A DNA stretch of 64,000 bases from Streptosporangium album (GCF_014203795.1 NZ_JACHJU010000005.1:248001-312000), one strand, 5' to 3'; positions 50,475 through 59,877 are shown, counted from the stretch's first letter. The notes: generated from the sequence alone by a model not told the origin. A program made the numbers and translations.

Positions 50475-50638
50475 CGGCGGGCGGGCAGCTCCGCGAGAGC
50501 GCCGCCACGACGACCTCGACCGTCTCTACGCGACGATCAGCCCGGGCCGCTCGAGGCCACGGCCGACATCACACAGGCGGCCTCCGACGCCGGCGGAGCC
50601 CATGGCGGATCGATCTTCTCGGTGGAGTTCCGGGCGGA
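50475..50638. other. No gene recognised
   Basis: A divergent target gene would be expected here for the TetR protein, but only non-coding-like sequence is seen before the response regulator end at 50639. Confidence 0.3.
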
Positions 50639-51331
50639 CTATCGCGATCTGTGGGAGCGCGGCACGACCAGTCCTGTTTCGTACGCGGTAACGACTGCTT
50701 GCGTCCTGTCACGCAGCCCGAGCTTGTTCAGCACGCGGCTCACATGTGTCTTCACCGTCTCCTCGGTGACCGTTAGCCGGCCTGCTATCTCCGGATTGGA
50801 CAGACCCTCGGCGATGAGCCGCAAGACCTGCGTTTCACGCGGGGTGAGCGCGGTGAGCGCAGCCGCGGTGGAGGCATCGGGCTTCGGAGGCAGCAGGGCG
50901 AACTCGCTGATGAGGCGACGGGTGATCGCCGGAGCCAGTAACGCTTCCCCGACGGCGATGACGCGTACCGCCTCGAAGAGTCGTTCGGCGGTGACGTCCT
51001 TGAGCAGGAATCCACTGGCTCCGGCGCGGAGCGCGTCGTAGACGTACTCGTCCAGGTCGAAGGTCGTCAGGATGAGGATGCGCGGCCCGGCGGTCGCGGA
51101 GCCGGCGAGCCGCCGGGTGGCTTCGATGCCGTCCATGCCCGGCATGCGGACGTCCATGAGGACGACGTCGGGGGACAGCTCGCGGCAGATCCGTACTGCC
51201 TCGGCCCCGTCGGAGGCGGTCGCGACGACATCGAAGTCCGGTTGGGTGTCGAGCAGTTCGGCGAATCCGGTGCGGACCACCGGATGATCGTCGGTAACGA
51301 CGATCCGGACCGTCGGGGACTGAGCGCTCAT
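50639..51331 (-). CDS. NarL/LuxR family response regulator
   Basis: A 230-residue regulator. Receiver: RIVVTDDHPVVRTGFAELLD (acidic pair), VVLMDVRMPGMDGIEATRRL (phospho-Asp), ASGFLLKDVTAERLFEAVRV (Lys). Output: LTALTPRETQVLRLIAEGLS and NPEIAGRLTVTEETVKTHVS. The ATG at 51331 overlaps the kinase stop by ATGA. It very likely acts on the divergent ABC exporter operon across the inverted repeat at 52653. Confidence 0.94.
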   Translation of the reverse strand: MSAQSPTVRIVVTDDHPVVRTGFAELLDTQPDFDVVATASDGAEAVRICRELSPDVVLMDVRMPGMDGIEATRRLAGSATAGPRILILTTFDLDEYVYDALRAGASGFLLKDVTAERLFEAVRVIAVGEALLAPAITRRLISEFALLPPKPDASTAAALTALTPRETQVLRLIAEGLSNPEIAGRLTVTEETVKTHVSRVLNKLGLRDRTQAVVTAYETGLVVPRSHRSR

Positions 51332-52620
51332 GCGGCTGTCTCGTCTCTCCCGGGCAGGCGGGCCTCGACGAGGAACCCGCCGCCGATGGCGGGGCCGGTG
51401 CGCAGCTCGCCGCCGACGGCCGCGGCGCGTTCTCGCATGCCGGACAGCCCGTGACCCTCGGCCGATGCCGCCGCGGACGGGCCGGGTCCGTTGTCGCGGA
51501 TGAGCAGCCGCAGGGCGTCGTCGGTGTAGTGCAGTTCCACGTCGACGGCGGCCCCCCGCGCGTGCCGCCGGGCGTTGGTGAGGGCTTCCTGGACGATGCG
51601 GTAGGCCGCAAGCTCCACGCCCGGGTCGAGCGTGACCGGCGGGCCGCGCAGGATGAGGCGAGTGCCCGTCCCGGAAGCGTCCCGTGCCTCGTCGAGCAGT
51701 TCGTTGAGTTCGGCCAGGCGCAGGCCCGGCTGGGGTCGCCGGTCCTTCGCGTCCGACCCCGCGTCTTCGCGCAGCACGCCGAGCAGCCGTCGCATCTCGG
51801 TCAGCGCCGCCCGGGCGGTGTCACCGATGGCCGACAGCCGCTCCGCACCGGCGGCCGGCATCCCCGGGACGGCCAACCGGGCCGTCTCCGCCTGCACGGC
51901 GACCATGGAGATGTGGTGGGCGACGACGTCGTGCAGCTCGCGGGCGATGCGAGCGCGTTCGCCGCGCGCGGTGTGCACCAGCAGGGTGTCGGCGATGACC
52001 TGCCGGGCGGCGCTGTTTCCCAGGGCCTCGCTGTGCGCCCGCCGTGCGATCCCGGCCAGGGCCGCCGCCGGGGCCAGAGAGGCCAGCAGCAGGATGAGGA
52101 CCCGTATCTCGCCGCCTGCCGTACCGGCCAGCGCCAGCACCGGGAACGGCACGGTGAGGAGTACGGCCGGCCGCGGTGAGCCGGTGCGGCCGAGCCGGTA
52201 CCCGGCGATCAGCTGGGCAGCCACGCCCGCCACGGTCAGCGTCTGGAAGGCCGCGACTGACAGCAAGCTCGTCGCGGAGACGATCACGGCGGCCGCCGCC
52301 GGCTGCGCCCACAGAAGGGCGAGCGGTAACGTGGTGGCCAGGCCGAGCAGGCCGAACACCACGAAGTACAGTGCGGTGCCGGTACTCTCGGCCGGAGGCG
52401 CGATCCCGTTGTGCACGATCGACTCGCCCACCGGCGTACTCACGGCATATCCGAACGGATGCGCCAGCGGCGTGTTCCGAGCATGCGCGATCGACTCGGC
52501 CAGCGCGAGCAACGCCAGCAGTCCGCCGGCCACGACGGGCGCATGGGGAATTGCGGCGATCCGCCGCCACCTGGCGGCCCATCTGCCGCGCAGGTCATAC
52601 GCTCGGTCCACGGAGGCCAT
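51328..52620 (-). CDS. Sensor histidine kinase (HisKA_3 type)
   Basis: A 430-residue membrane kinase. About five to six helices occupy residues 25-190 (APVVAGGLLALLALAESIAH, TALYFVVFGLLGLATTLPLA, LLTVPFPVLALAGTAGGEIR). The dimerisation motif with phosphoacceptor His is ARIARELHDVVAHHISMVAV; the ATP-binding boxes are IVQEALTNARRHARGAAVDV (N), RLLIRDNGPGPSA (G1) and GHGLSGMRERAAAVGGELR (G2). It is complete, unlike the kinase at 39409. Start ATG 52620 is 127 bp from the divergent ATPase gene. Confidence 0.93.
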   Translation of the reverse strand: MASVDRAYDLRGRWAARWRRIAAIPHAPVVAGGLLALLALAESIAHARNTPLAHPFGYAVSTPVGESIVHNGIAPPAESTGTALYFVVFGLLGLATTLPLALLWAQPAAAAVIVSATSLLSVAAFQTLTVAGVAAQLIAGYRLGRTGSPRPAVLLTVPFPVLALAGTAGGEIRVLILLLASLAPAAALAGIARRAHSEALGNSAARQVIADTLLVHTARGERARIARELHDVVAHHISMVAVQAETARLAVPGMPAAGAERLSAIGDTARAALTEMRRLLGVLREDAGSDAKDRRPQPGLRLAELNELLDEARDASGTGTRLILRGPPVTLDPGVELAAYRIVQEALTNARRHARGAAVDVELHYTDDALRLLIRDNGPGPSAAASAEGHGLSGMRERAAAVGGELRTGPAIGGGFLVEARLPGRDETAA

Positions 52621-52652
52621 TGTCTCAGCCGTCCGGCATTCTGGCGTCCCTC

Positions 52653-52679
52653 GCGTGAGGGATGGGACGTCCCTCACGC
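52653..52679. promoter_or_regulatory. Inverted repeat, candidate response-regulator site
   Basis: GCGTGAGGGA (52653-52662) and TCCCTCACGC (52670-52679) form a perfect 10-bp inverted repeat with a 7-bp spacer, in the 126-bp gap between kinase and ABC operon. NarL-type dimers bind such sites. It could control both directions. Confidence 0.6.
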
Positions 52680-52746
52680 CAGCGACGGCGAAGATGGCTC
52701 GGTGGCGTGACGACCGTGCCCCCGGCCGCCGCCTAATCTGCCTGGA

Positions 52747-53679
52747 ATGGAAGCAACCATCGAAGTCACCGGGCTGCGCAAGCGATTCGGCCAGACCATG
52801 GCTCTGGACGGGATGTCCTTCACCGTGACGCCGGGGCAGGTGACCGGTTTCGTCGGCCCCAACGGCGCGGGAAAGTCCACCACCATGCGGGTGATCCTCG
52901 GCCTGGACGCGGCCGACGAGGGCAGCGCGTTGGTCAACGGCCGGCCGTACCAGAGCCTGCGCAACCCACTCGGCCACATCGGGGCGCTGCTGGACGCCGC
53001 CGCGCTGCAGCCGAGCCGTACCGCCCGCAACCATCTGTTGTGGCTGGCCCACTCCCAGGGCCTGACCGCCAAACGGGTCGACGAGGTGATCGGACTGGTG
53101 GGGCTGGAATCGGCGGCCCGGCGGAAGGCGGGCGGCTACTCCCTGGGGATGCGGCAGCGGCTCGGGATCGCCGCGGCACTGCTCGGTGACCCACCGGTGC
53201 TCATGCTCGATGAGCCGGTCAACGGCCTGGATCCCGAGGGCATCGTGTGGATACGCGGCTTCCTGCGGTCACTGGCCGCCGAGGGCCGCGCCGTCCTGGT
53301 CTCCAGCCATCTGATGAGCGAACTCCAGGACACCGCCGGTCATCTCGTGGTGGTAGGACGCGGCCGGGTCATCGCGGACACCAGCGTGGCCGCCCTGATC
53401 GCGGCCGCGTCCCGCGACCGGGTCACGCTGCGCACCCCGGCGCGATCAGAGGCGATGACGGTGCTGGCGCACGCCGGTGCCACCGTGGCCGCCGCCGACC
53501 GTGACGCGCTCACCGTCTCCGGGCTGGCGGCGGCGGACATCGTGGCGCTTCTCGGCCAGAATGCGGTGCCGTTCTCCGAGGTGACGGCCCACCGCGCGAC
53601 ATTGGAGGAGGCCTACATGGACCTCACCCGGGACGCGGTCGAGTTCCGCGCCGCCACGGGACAGGAGACGGCACGATGA
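52747..53679 (+). CDS. ABC transporter ATP-binding protein
   Basis: A 310-residue ATPase: IEVTGLRKRFGQTMALDGMS, GFVGPNGAGKSTTMRVILGL (Walker A), YSLGMRQRLGIAAALLGDPP (signature), VLMLDEPVNGLDPEGIVWIR (Walker B) and VLVSSHLMSEL (H-loop). It is clearly a paralogue of the ATPase at 37685 (same residues around Walker A and B). The ATGA overlap at 53676 couples it to the first permease. With two permeases it forms an exporter controlled by the divergent two-component system. Confidence 0.94.
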   Translation: MEATIEVTGLRKRFGQTMALDGMSFTVTPGQVTGFVGPNGAGKSTTMRVILGLDAADEGSALVNGRPYQSLRNPLGHIGALLDAAALQPSRTARNHLLWLAHSQGLTAKRVDEVIGLVGLESAARRKAGGYSLGMRQRLGIAAALLGDPPVLMLDEPVNGLDPEGIVWIRGFLRSLAAEGRAVLVSSHLMSELQDTAGHLVVVGRGRVIADTSVAALIAAASRDRVTLRTPARSEAMTVLAHAGATVAAADRDALTVSGLAAADIVALLGQNAVPFSEVTAHRATLEEAYMDLTRDAVEFRAATGQETAR

Positions 53680-55244
53680 CCACCGCCACCACCCCGTACC
53701 GCTCGGGCCTGCGGGCCGGGCACGACGGCTTCGCGCAACTGCTGCGCGCGGAGTGGACCAAGTTCCGGACGGTCCGCGGCTGGGTGATCGGCCTGGTGGC
53801 CGCGGCGCTGGTCATCGTGCTGCTCGGGCTGCTCTCCGCCGCGGGCAGCCACACGTCTTGCGGCGGGCCGAGCGATGTCTGCCCCGCTGTTCCAGTGGGG
53901 CCGGACGGCGAGGCAGTGGAGGACAAGTTCTATTTCGTACATCGGCCACTGGCCGGTGACGGCGGCATCACCGTCCGTGTGACCTCCATGACCGGCCAGA
54001 TGCGCCTACCTGACGCCACCCCCGGGGTCCGGCGGGTCGAGTCCGGCCTCGTGCCGTGGGCGAAGGCCGGCCTCATGATCAAGGAGAGCACCAAGCAGGG
54101 ATCCGTCTACGCGGCGGTGATGGTCACCGGCAGCCACGGGGTGCGGATGCAGCATAACTTCACCCACGACGTGGCCGGAGGCTCCGACGGCGTCTCGAAG
54201 GACTCTCCGCGCTGGCTGCGGCTGACCCGCTCAGGCGACACGATCACCGGCTATGAGTCCGCCGACGGCAAGACCTGGACCCAGGTCGGCACGGCCGACC
54301 TGGCCGGGCTGCCGGCCACGGTACAGATCGGGCTCTTCGCCGCCTCCCCCGGAGCTCTGACGGTGACGCAGGCTGATCTCGGCGGGTCCATCACGGCAGA
54401 GCGCTTCGCCGAGGCCACCGCCACCTTCGACCAGGTCGGCCTGCAGGGCGGGGCACCGGGCGGCGGGTGGAAACACGACGACATCGGAGCCACCCTGGAA
54501 CCTGACGGGACGGTCCACCACCCGGGCGGGGCCGCCCAGTCCGGCGGCACGTTCACCGTGACCGGGGTCGGCGACATCGCGCCGCGCGCGGACGGCCAGA
54601 CCATCGAGAACACCCTCTCCGGCATGCTGGCCGGGCTGATCGTGGTGATCGTGGTGGCGGTGCTGTTCATCACCACCGAATACCGGCGGGGCCTGATCCG
54701 CACCAGCCTGCTCGCCAGCCCGCGGCGAGGCCGGGTGCTGGCGGCGAAGGCCGTCGTGATCGCCACGGTGACCTTCGCCGCCGGGCTGGCCGCCGCCGGC
54801 GTCGCGGTCCGGGTCGGCACGCAGATCCTGCGCGCCAACGGCAACATGGTCCTGCCGGTTGCTCCGCTCACCGAGTTGCGGGTCGTGGTCGGCGTCGCTG
54901 CGCTGCTCGCCGTCGCCGCCGTCTTCGCCCTCGCCCTCGGCGCCTTGTTCCGGCGCAGTGCCGCGGCGACGACCGCCGCCATCGCGCTGATCGTCCTGCC
55001 CCACATCCTCGCGACCGCCTCCGTCCTGCCCGTGGGCGCGGCGCAGTGGCTGCTGCGGCTCACTCCGGCCGCCGGCTTCGCGATCCAGCAGAGCATTCCG
55101 GAGTACCCGCAGGTGCTCGGCAACTACGCACCGCAGGCCGGCTACTACCCGCTGGCGCCGTGGGGCGGCCTCGCCGTGTTCTGCGGCTATGCCGCGCTCG
55201 CCCTCGGCCTGGCCGTCTTCCAGCTACGCCGGAGGGACGCATGA
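53676..55244 (+). CDS. ABC-2 permease with a large extracellular lectin-like insertion
   Basis: A 522-residue protein. Helix 1 (VIGLVAAALVIVLLGLLSAA) is followed by about 270 residues outside the membrane, which form a beta-rich LamG/DUF1349-like domain (DKFYFVHRPLAGDGGITVRV, AGLMIKESTKQGSVYAAVMV, WLRLTRSGDTITGYESADGK, TWTQVGTADLAGLPATVQIG). Helices 2-6 then follow (LIVVIVVAVLFITTEYRRGL, VVVGVAALLAVAAVFALALG). A plain ABC-2 permease has about 260 residues, so the insertion doubles it. The domain type resembles carbohydrate-binding jelly rolls and may sense or bind a surface ligand. Overlaps both neighbours by 4 bp. Confidence 0.88.
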   Translation: MTTATTPYRSGLRAGHDGFAQLLRAEWTKFRTVRGWVIGLVAAALVIVLLGLLSAAGSHTSCGGPSDVCPAVPVGPDGEAVEDKFYFVHRPLAGDGGITVRVTSMTGQMRLPDATPGVRRVESGLVPWAKAGLMIKESTKQGSVYAAVMVTGSHGVRMQHNFTHDVAGGSDGVSKDSPRWLRLTRSGDTITGYESADGKTWTQVGTADLAGLPATVQIGLFAASPGALTVTQADLGGSITAERFAEATATFDQVGLQGGAPGGGWKHDDIGATLEPDGTVHHPGGAAQSGGTFTVTGVGDIAPRADGQTIENTLSGMLAGLIVVIVVAVLFITTEYRRGLIRTSLLASPRRGRVLAAKAVVIATVTFAAGLAAAGVAVRVGTQILRANGNMVLPVAPLTELRVVVGVAALLAVAAVFALALGALFRRSAAATTAAIALIVLPHILATASVLPVGAAQWLLRLTPAAGFAIQQSIPEYPQVLGNYAPQAGYYPLAPWGGLAVFCGYAALALGLAVFQLRRRDA

Positions 55245-56017
55245 GACGGGAACTGCACGCGGAGTGGACGAAACTGCGCACTGTGGCAGGCACCGGATGG
55301 CTGCTGCTCGCCGTCATCGCACTGACCGTGGCGCTCAGCGCCACGGCGGCCGCGACCGTGTCCTGCCCGTCGGCGGGATGCAATTACGACGTCCCCAAGC
55401 TCAGCCTCTTCGGGGTCCAGGTGGGCCAGGCGGTCGTCGCCATCCTGGCCGTGCTGGCGATCAGCGGTGAGTACGGCACCGGCATGATCCGCACCACCCT
55501 GGCGGCGATGCCGCGCAGGGCCACGGTCCTGGCCGCCAAGGCGGCCATCCTCACCGGCCTGACGCTGGCCGTGGGGACCGTCGCCGTTCTCGGGTCCGTG
55601 CTGGCGGGGCGGCTCATCCTGCCCGGCAACGGCTTCACCCCCGCGCACGGCCACCCGCCGCTGTCCCTTGCCGACGGACCGACGCTGCGCGCGGCCGTCG
55701 GCTCGGTCCTCTACCTCGTGCTGATCGCTTTGCTCAGTCTCGGCGTCGCCGCCGCCGTGCGGGACTCGGCAACGGCCATCGGGGTCGTGTTCGGCCTGCT
55801 CTACGTCTTCTCGATCCTTCCCTTCATGGTCGGTGACCCGGACTGGCAGCGGCTCCTGTGGCGGATCTCGCCGATGAACGCCGGGCTCGCCGTCCAGGCC
55901 ACCGCCAATCTCCGCAGTCTGCCCCTCAGCCCATGGGCAGGCCTCGGCGTGCTCGCTGCATGGGCCGCCGCGGCGATCCTGGGCGGCGGGTTGCTGCTGC
56001 GGCGGCGCGACGCCTGA
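55241..56017 (+). CDS. ABC-2 type transporter permease
   Basis: A 258-residue permease of six helices (GWLLLAVIALTVALSATAAA, QVGQAVVAILAVLAISGEYG, AAILTGLTLAVGTVAVLGSV, SVLYLVLIALLSLGVAAAVR). The ISGEYGTGMIRTTLAAMPRR motif matches the SEYASGG segment of the permease at 38602. ATG at 55241 overlaps the previous stop. Together with the 53676 product it may form a heterodimeric channel. Confidence 0.92.
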   Translation: MRRELHAEWTKLRTVAGTGWLLLAVIALTVALSATAAATVSCPSAGCNYDVPKLSLFGVQVGQAVVAILAVLAISGEYGTGMIRTTLAAMPRRATVLAAKAAILTGLTLAVGTVAVLGSVLAGRLILPGNGFTPAHGHPPLSLADGPTLRAAVGSVLYLVLIALLSLGVAAAVRDSATAIGVVFGLLYVFSILPFMVGDPDWQRLLWRISPMNAGLAVQATANLRSLPLSPWAGLGVLAAWAAAAILGGGLLLRRRDA

Positions 56018-56069
56018 GCCGCACCTCCCGGCGGCACCCGGCGGCACCCGGCGGCCATACGAGCACGCG

Positions 56070-56190
56070 CCCGACCGTGCATGCACTGAGCATCCAGGAC
56101 AGGCTGGCCGCGCAGAAGCCGAGGCCGCGCTGGACGCCTGGGAGGGCGATGTCCACCATTGGCGTCCAGGATGGGCATCGGCCGTACACA
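56070..56190 (-). pseudogene. MFS transporter fragment
   Basis: One minus-strand frame reads MVDIALPGVQRGLGFCAASL then SWMLSACTVGRVLV, close to the first-helix end of DHA2-type drug exporters (VNIALPxIQRxLGFSxTxLSWVxNAYTL). The rest of the about 450-residue transporter is absent. It lies divergent to the TetR gene, the usual TetR-MFS order, so the TetR has lost its original target. Confidence 0.45.
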
Positions 56191-56271
56191 GCGTCAGCAG
56201 CACCGCGACCGCGGTTGCCATGGTCGGCGCTCACGGGGTTGTACCAGCCTTGACCGGAGAGTACGGTATGG

Positions 56272-56304
56272 CTTATTGACCAGATTTCGAATCTGGTCAA
56301 TAAG
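56272..56304. promoter_or_regulatory. 33-bp palindrome, TetR operator
   Basis: CTTATTGACCAGATT and AATCTGGTCAATAAG are perfect 15-bp inverted arms around TCG, 17 bp before the TetR start codon. The site is AT-rich against its surroundings and overlaps the region where the promoter should lie, so autorepression is very likely. Confidence 0.8.
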
Positions 56305-56321
56305 TCAAAAAGGAGTGTACG

Positions 56322-57029
56322 GTGCTGGGACGACCAAGGCAGGACCTCAACCGCGCGGATCGGATCCTCGACGCCGCGGCCGACTTGCTCGTGCGTCTCG
56401 GATACCGGAAAGTCACGATCGAGGACATCGCCCAGCAGGTCGGGATCGGCAAGGGCACGGTCTATCTGCACTGGCGAACCAAGCAGCAGCTCTTCGAAGC
56501 CCTGCTCCTGCGCGAGGCCATCACCTACATCGACAAGCTCCTGGACGCGTTGCGCGGGGACCCGTCCACGGTGCTGCCGCACCGGCTGATGGCCGCGTCG
56601 TTTCTGATCATCCACGACAGGCCCGTACTGCGAGCCATGTTCACCGGTGATGTGGAGCAACTGCAGACCAGGATGGCCGACAGCGCCATGCGCAGCCACG
56701 AACTGCTCGCCACCACCAGCTTCCTCGACCTGCTGATCCGCCACGGACTGTTCCGTGCCGACGTGCCGAACCCGGCGTACGCGTTGAGCGCGATACACGG
56801 CGGCTTCCTTCTCCTCGACAACCTGGACCCGGCGGCCGCCGAGCTGGATGTGCAGGCGAGGGCCGACGCGCTCGCGCACGTTGTCCAGGCCTCCTTCGAG
56901 CCGACCGGCCGGCCGGACCCGCGGACCCTCGCCGCGGCGGCCTCGGAGATCATGACCGTCTTCGAGAACGTGATCCCGCCCTACCGCGAGTGGATCTACG
57001 GCTACCAGCGCACACCGGAGTCAGGTTGA
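56322..57029 (+). CDS. TetR family transcriptional regulator
   Basis: A 235-residue regulator: LNRADRILDAAADLLVRLGY, RKVTIEDIAQQVGIGKGTVY (recognition helix) and LHWRTKQQLFEALLLREAI, followed by a long ligand-binding domain (HRLMAASFLIIHDRPVLRAM, LLIRHGLFRADVPNPAYALS). GTG start at 56322, 17 bp after the palindrome. It precedes the P450 gene by 78 bp in the same direction, so both may be one transcript repressed by the palindrome. Confidence 0.92.
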   Translation: MLGRPRQDLNRADRILDAAADLLVRLGYRKVTIEDIAQQVGIGKGTVYLHWRTKQQLFEALLLREAITYIDKLLDALRGDPSTVLPHRLMAASFLIIHDRPVLRAMFTGDVEQLQTRMADSAMRSHELLATTSFLDLLIRHGLFRADVPNPAYALSAIHGGFLLLDNLDPAAAELDVQARADALAHVVQASFEPTGRPDPRTLAAAASEIMTVFENVIPPYREWIYGYQRTPESG

Positions 57030-57107
57030 TCAACCTGGGCGATCTGCGGGCCACAGCTCGGCGCACGTCATCCGCCAGAAGCGACACCGATCAAAGGAGA
57101 GATCGAC

Positions 57108-58310
57108 ATGACGGAAGCCACCCCATCGGCGGCGCCGCTGTCCCTGGAGCGTCCCAACCACTTCGACCCGCCCACGGCACTGGCACGGCTCCGTGCGGCC
57201 GACCCCATCAGCCCGCTGTCCTATCCCGACGGCCACACGGGGTGGTTGGTGACCAGCCACGCCCTCGTCCGGGCGGTCCTGGCCGATCCCCGCTTCAGCG
57301 CCCGGGCCGAGCTCAACCACTCCCCGATCTCCCGACCGGGCATCGCCGAAAATCTCAAGCCGTCACCACCGGGCATCTTCACTCGGATGGATCCGCCCGA
57401 CCACACCCGCTACCGGCATCTGCTCACCGGCCAGTTCACCGTCCGCCGCATGCGCGAGCTCACCGCGCGCATCCAGCAGATCACCACCGAGCATCTGGAC
57501 GCCATGGACCGGCACGGCCCACGGGCGGACCTGGTTCAGGCGTTCGCGCTGCCCATTCCCGCGCTCGTGATCTGCGAGCTGCTCGGGGTGCCCTACGCCG
57601 ACCGGGAGCACTTCCAGCATCATTCGGCGGCACTGATGCGCCTGGACAACTCTCCGCAGGAGTTGATCGCCGCCTACACCACGTTGCAGGAGTTCATGCG
57701 CGAACTGGTGCGGGCCAAACGCGCCAAGCCCGCCGACGACATGCTCAGCGGCCTGACCGCCGCCGATCTCACCGACGAGGAGCTCACCAACATCGGCTTC
57801 ATGCTGCTGGGCGCCGGGTTCGAGACCACCGCCAACATGCTCGCCCTGGGCACCTTCGCCCTGCTGTGCCACCCCGACCAGCTCGCCGTTCTGCGCGCCG
57901 ACCCGGCCGTGGTCGACCAGACCGTCGAAGAACTGCTGCGCTATCTGAGCGTGATCCCCTTCACCAATCGGGCGGCACTTGAGGACGTCGAGCTGGAGGG
58001 GCATCTCGTCAAGGCCGGAGAGACGGTGACCGTCTCGATACCGGCGGCCAACCGCGACCCACGCCGGTTCACCGATCCCGACATCCTCGACCTGCTCCGG
58101 CCGACCAGTGGACACCTGGCCTTCGGCCACGGCATCCACCAATGCCTGGGCCAGCAGCTGGCACGCGTCGAGATGCGGGTCGGATACCCGGCGCTCTTCA
58201 GCAGATTCCCCACCCTCCGCCTGGACGTCGCCCCCGAGGAGGTGCCGTTGCGCACCGACATGCTCATCTATGGCGTGCACCGGCTCCCCGTCACCTGGGA
58301 CGCGGCGTAG
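57108..58310 (+). CDS. Cytochrome P450
   Basis: A 400-residue soluble bacterial P450 monooxygenase. Visible motifs: I-helix oxygen site LLGAGFETTANMLALG (usual AGxET, here with Phe for His), ExxR in VEELLRYLSVIPFTNR, the N-P-R-like AANRDPRRFTDPDILDLLRP, and the haem-thiolate loop FGHGIHQCLGQQLARVEM with the cysteine ligand. C-helix sequence MDPPDHTRYRHLLTGQFTVR is standard. It needs a ferredoxin and reductase not found here. The substrate is unknown; linkage to TetR suggests induction by a xenobiotic or secondary metabolite. Confidence 0.94.
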   Translation: MTEATPSAAPLSLERPNHFDPPTALARLRAADPISPLSYPDGHTGWLVTSHALVRAVLADPRFSARAELNHSPISRPGIAENLKPSPPGIFTRMDPPDHTRYRHLLTGQFTVRRMRELTARIQQITTEHLDAMDRHGPRADLVQAFALPIPALVICELLGVPYADREHFQHHSAALMRLDNSPQELIAAYTTLQEFMRELVRAKRAKPADDMLSGLTAADLTDEELTNIGFMLLGAGFETTANMLALGTFALLCHPDQLAVLRADPAVVDQTVEELLRYLSVIPFTNRAALEDVELEGHLVKAGETVTVSIPAANRDPRRFTDPDILDLLRPTSGHLAFGHGIHQCLGQQLARVEMRVGYPALFSRFPTLRLDVAPEEVPLRTDMLIYGVHRLPVTWDAA

Positions 58311-58321
58311 CCGGGGAACTC

Positions 58322-58763
58322 ATATCCAGTCTTCCGACCTGCCATCGTCGCGTCGGCGATCGCGATCGCCGACGCCGAGGGCATCGAGGCGGTGTCCATG
58401 CAGCGCGTGGCCGGCGACCTCGGCTTCACCAAGATGTCGTTGTACCGCTATGTCTCCAGCAAGGCGGACCTGGTCGCCGTCATGATCGAGAGCGCGGTCG
58501 GCGACCCACCCGACCTGTCCCGCGTCGAGGGCGGCTGGCGGGCCCGGCTGACGGAGTTCACCAGGCTGCTCGCCGACGCCTGGAAGCGCCGCTCGAGTGA
58601 CGCCTTCACCCGCATACTCGACCGCCACGGCGCCGTGTTCCCCGCGCTGGTCGCGGCCACCTCCGACCTCGGCGACACACCCCACGACAACGGCCGCAGG
58701 TTCGGCCTCGAATGCGTCCTCGACGGGCTCGCCGCCCGTATCGCGGCGGCCTCGGGGGCCTGA
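58322..58763 (+). pseudogene. TetR regulator lacking start and middle
   Basis: RPAIVASAIAIADAEGIEAV and SMQRVAGDLGFTKMSLYRYV are a TetR DNA-binding domain, but the frame has no start codon after the P450 stop. After RLTEFTRLLADAWKRR the sequence jumps to SSDAFTRILDRHGAVFPALV and the usual end FGLECVLDGLAARIAA, with the ligand-binding middle shortened. It cannot be translated as a normal regulator unless an upstream start is used by readthrough. Confidence 0.65.
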
Positions 58764-59039
58764 CCGCCACTGCCCGGCCGACAGCGACGGTAAGCGTGCA
58801 CGTCCGGGTGTCGACGGGCTCGACCGTCCCCGTCGTGGGGGAGATGCGCTCGGCCACGACCGCGGCGGGCGCGTGCACGGTGAAGCGTCCCCGCCCTGCG
58901 GTGGTCACGCGGGGCGATGGAAGGGCTCGACCGGCTGCCCAAGCCCGCCACCGGACGACTGCACTGACGGATAAGAGATCGCGCGGGTAGGGCGTCGGGA
59001 TTCATGGGCGTCGGGCGGGTCGGGCGTCCCGGCGGCGGG
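58764..59039. other. No gene recognised
   Basis: About 275 bp between two gene fossils. Frames on both strands are GC-driven and show no family sequence. Confidence 0.3.
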
Positions 59040-59345
59040 CCGTGGATGATGATCGGCCCGCCCTCGGTCTCCTTGAGCGCGGCGACCTCGTCGAGCGAGC
59101 GGAAAATGGTGGTTTCGCCCCAGTCGTCGACCAAGTCGTCGTCGGTCAGGGTCGTCGAGACGACGTACTTCGGCATCGCCTTGTAGCCGGGGTGCACCGA
59201 GTCCTTGCCGTCGGCGAACTCCGTCAGGTCCGGCCAGACCTTGCCGAACGCCTCGTAACTGGCCCGCCCGAGCAGCACCGCCGTGCTCGTGCTGCTCGCG
59301 ACCCTTGAGATCGTAGGCCTCCTCGACGAACTCGATGTCCTCGAA
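59040..59345 (-). pseudogene. RibD/dihydrofolate-reductase-like protein fragment
   Basis: A minus-strand frame reads LLGRASYEAFGKVWPDLTEF, GYKAMPKYVVSTTLTDDDLV, DDWGETTIFRSLDEVAALKE and GGPIIIHG, the middle of a RibD C-terminal-domain (DHFR-like) reductase. The start is in another frame (EDIEFVEEAYDLKG) and the end after GGPIIIHG is missing. Such proteins often lie next to AraC or VOC genes as here. Confidence 0.65.
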
Positions 59346-59433
59346 CGTGGAGCAGACCGGGGCAGAGCGGGCGCGGAGTGCGGTGGGGCGCCAGCGGCGC
59401 CAGGCAACTCCGGCGTGACGTACGATCTCGCGT

Positions 59434-59877
<444 letters not shown>

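Noticed and set aside
50423..50776. A 117-codon plus-strand frame between TetR and the response regulator
   Set aside because: Composition is random-like, it overlaps the end of a well-supported gene, and it has no ribosome site.
56028..56055. Three tandem CCCGGCGGCA-like units after the last ABC permease
   Set aside because: Too short and too simple for a CRISPR or functional array; probably simple repeat drift in non-coding sequence.
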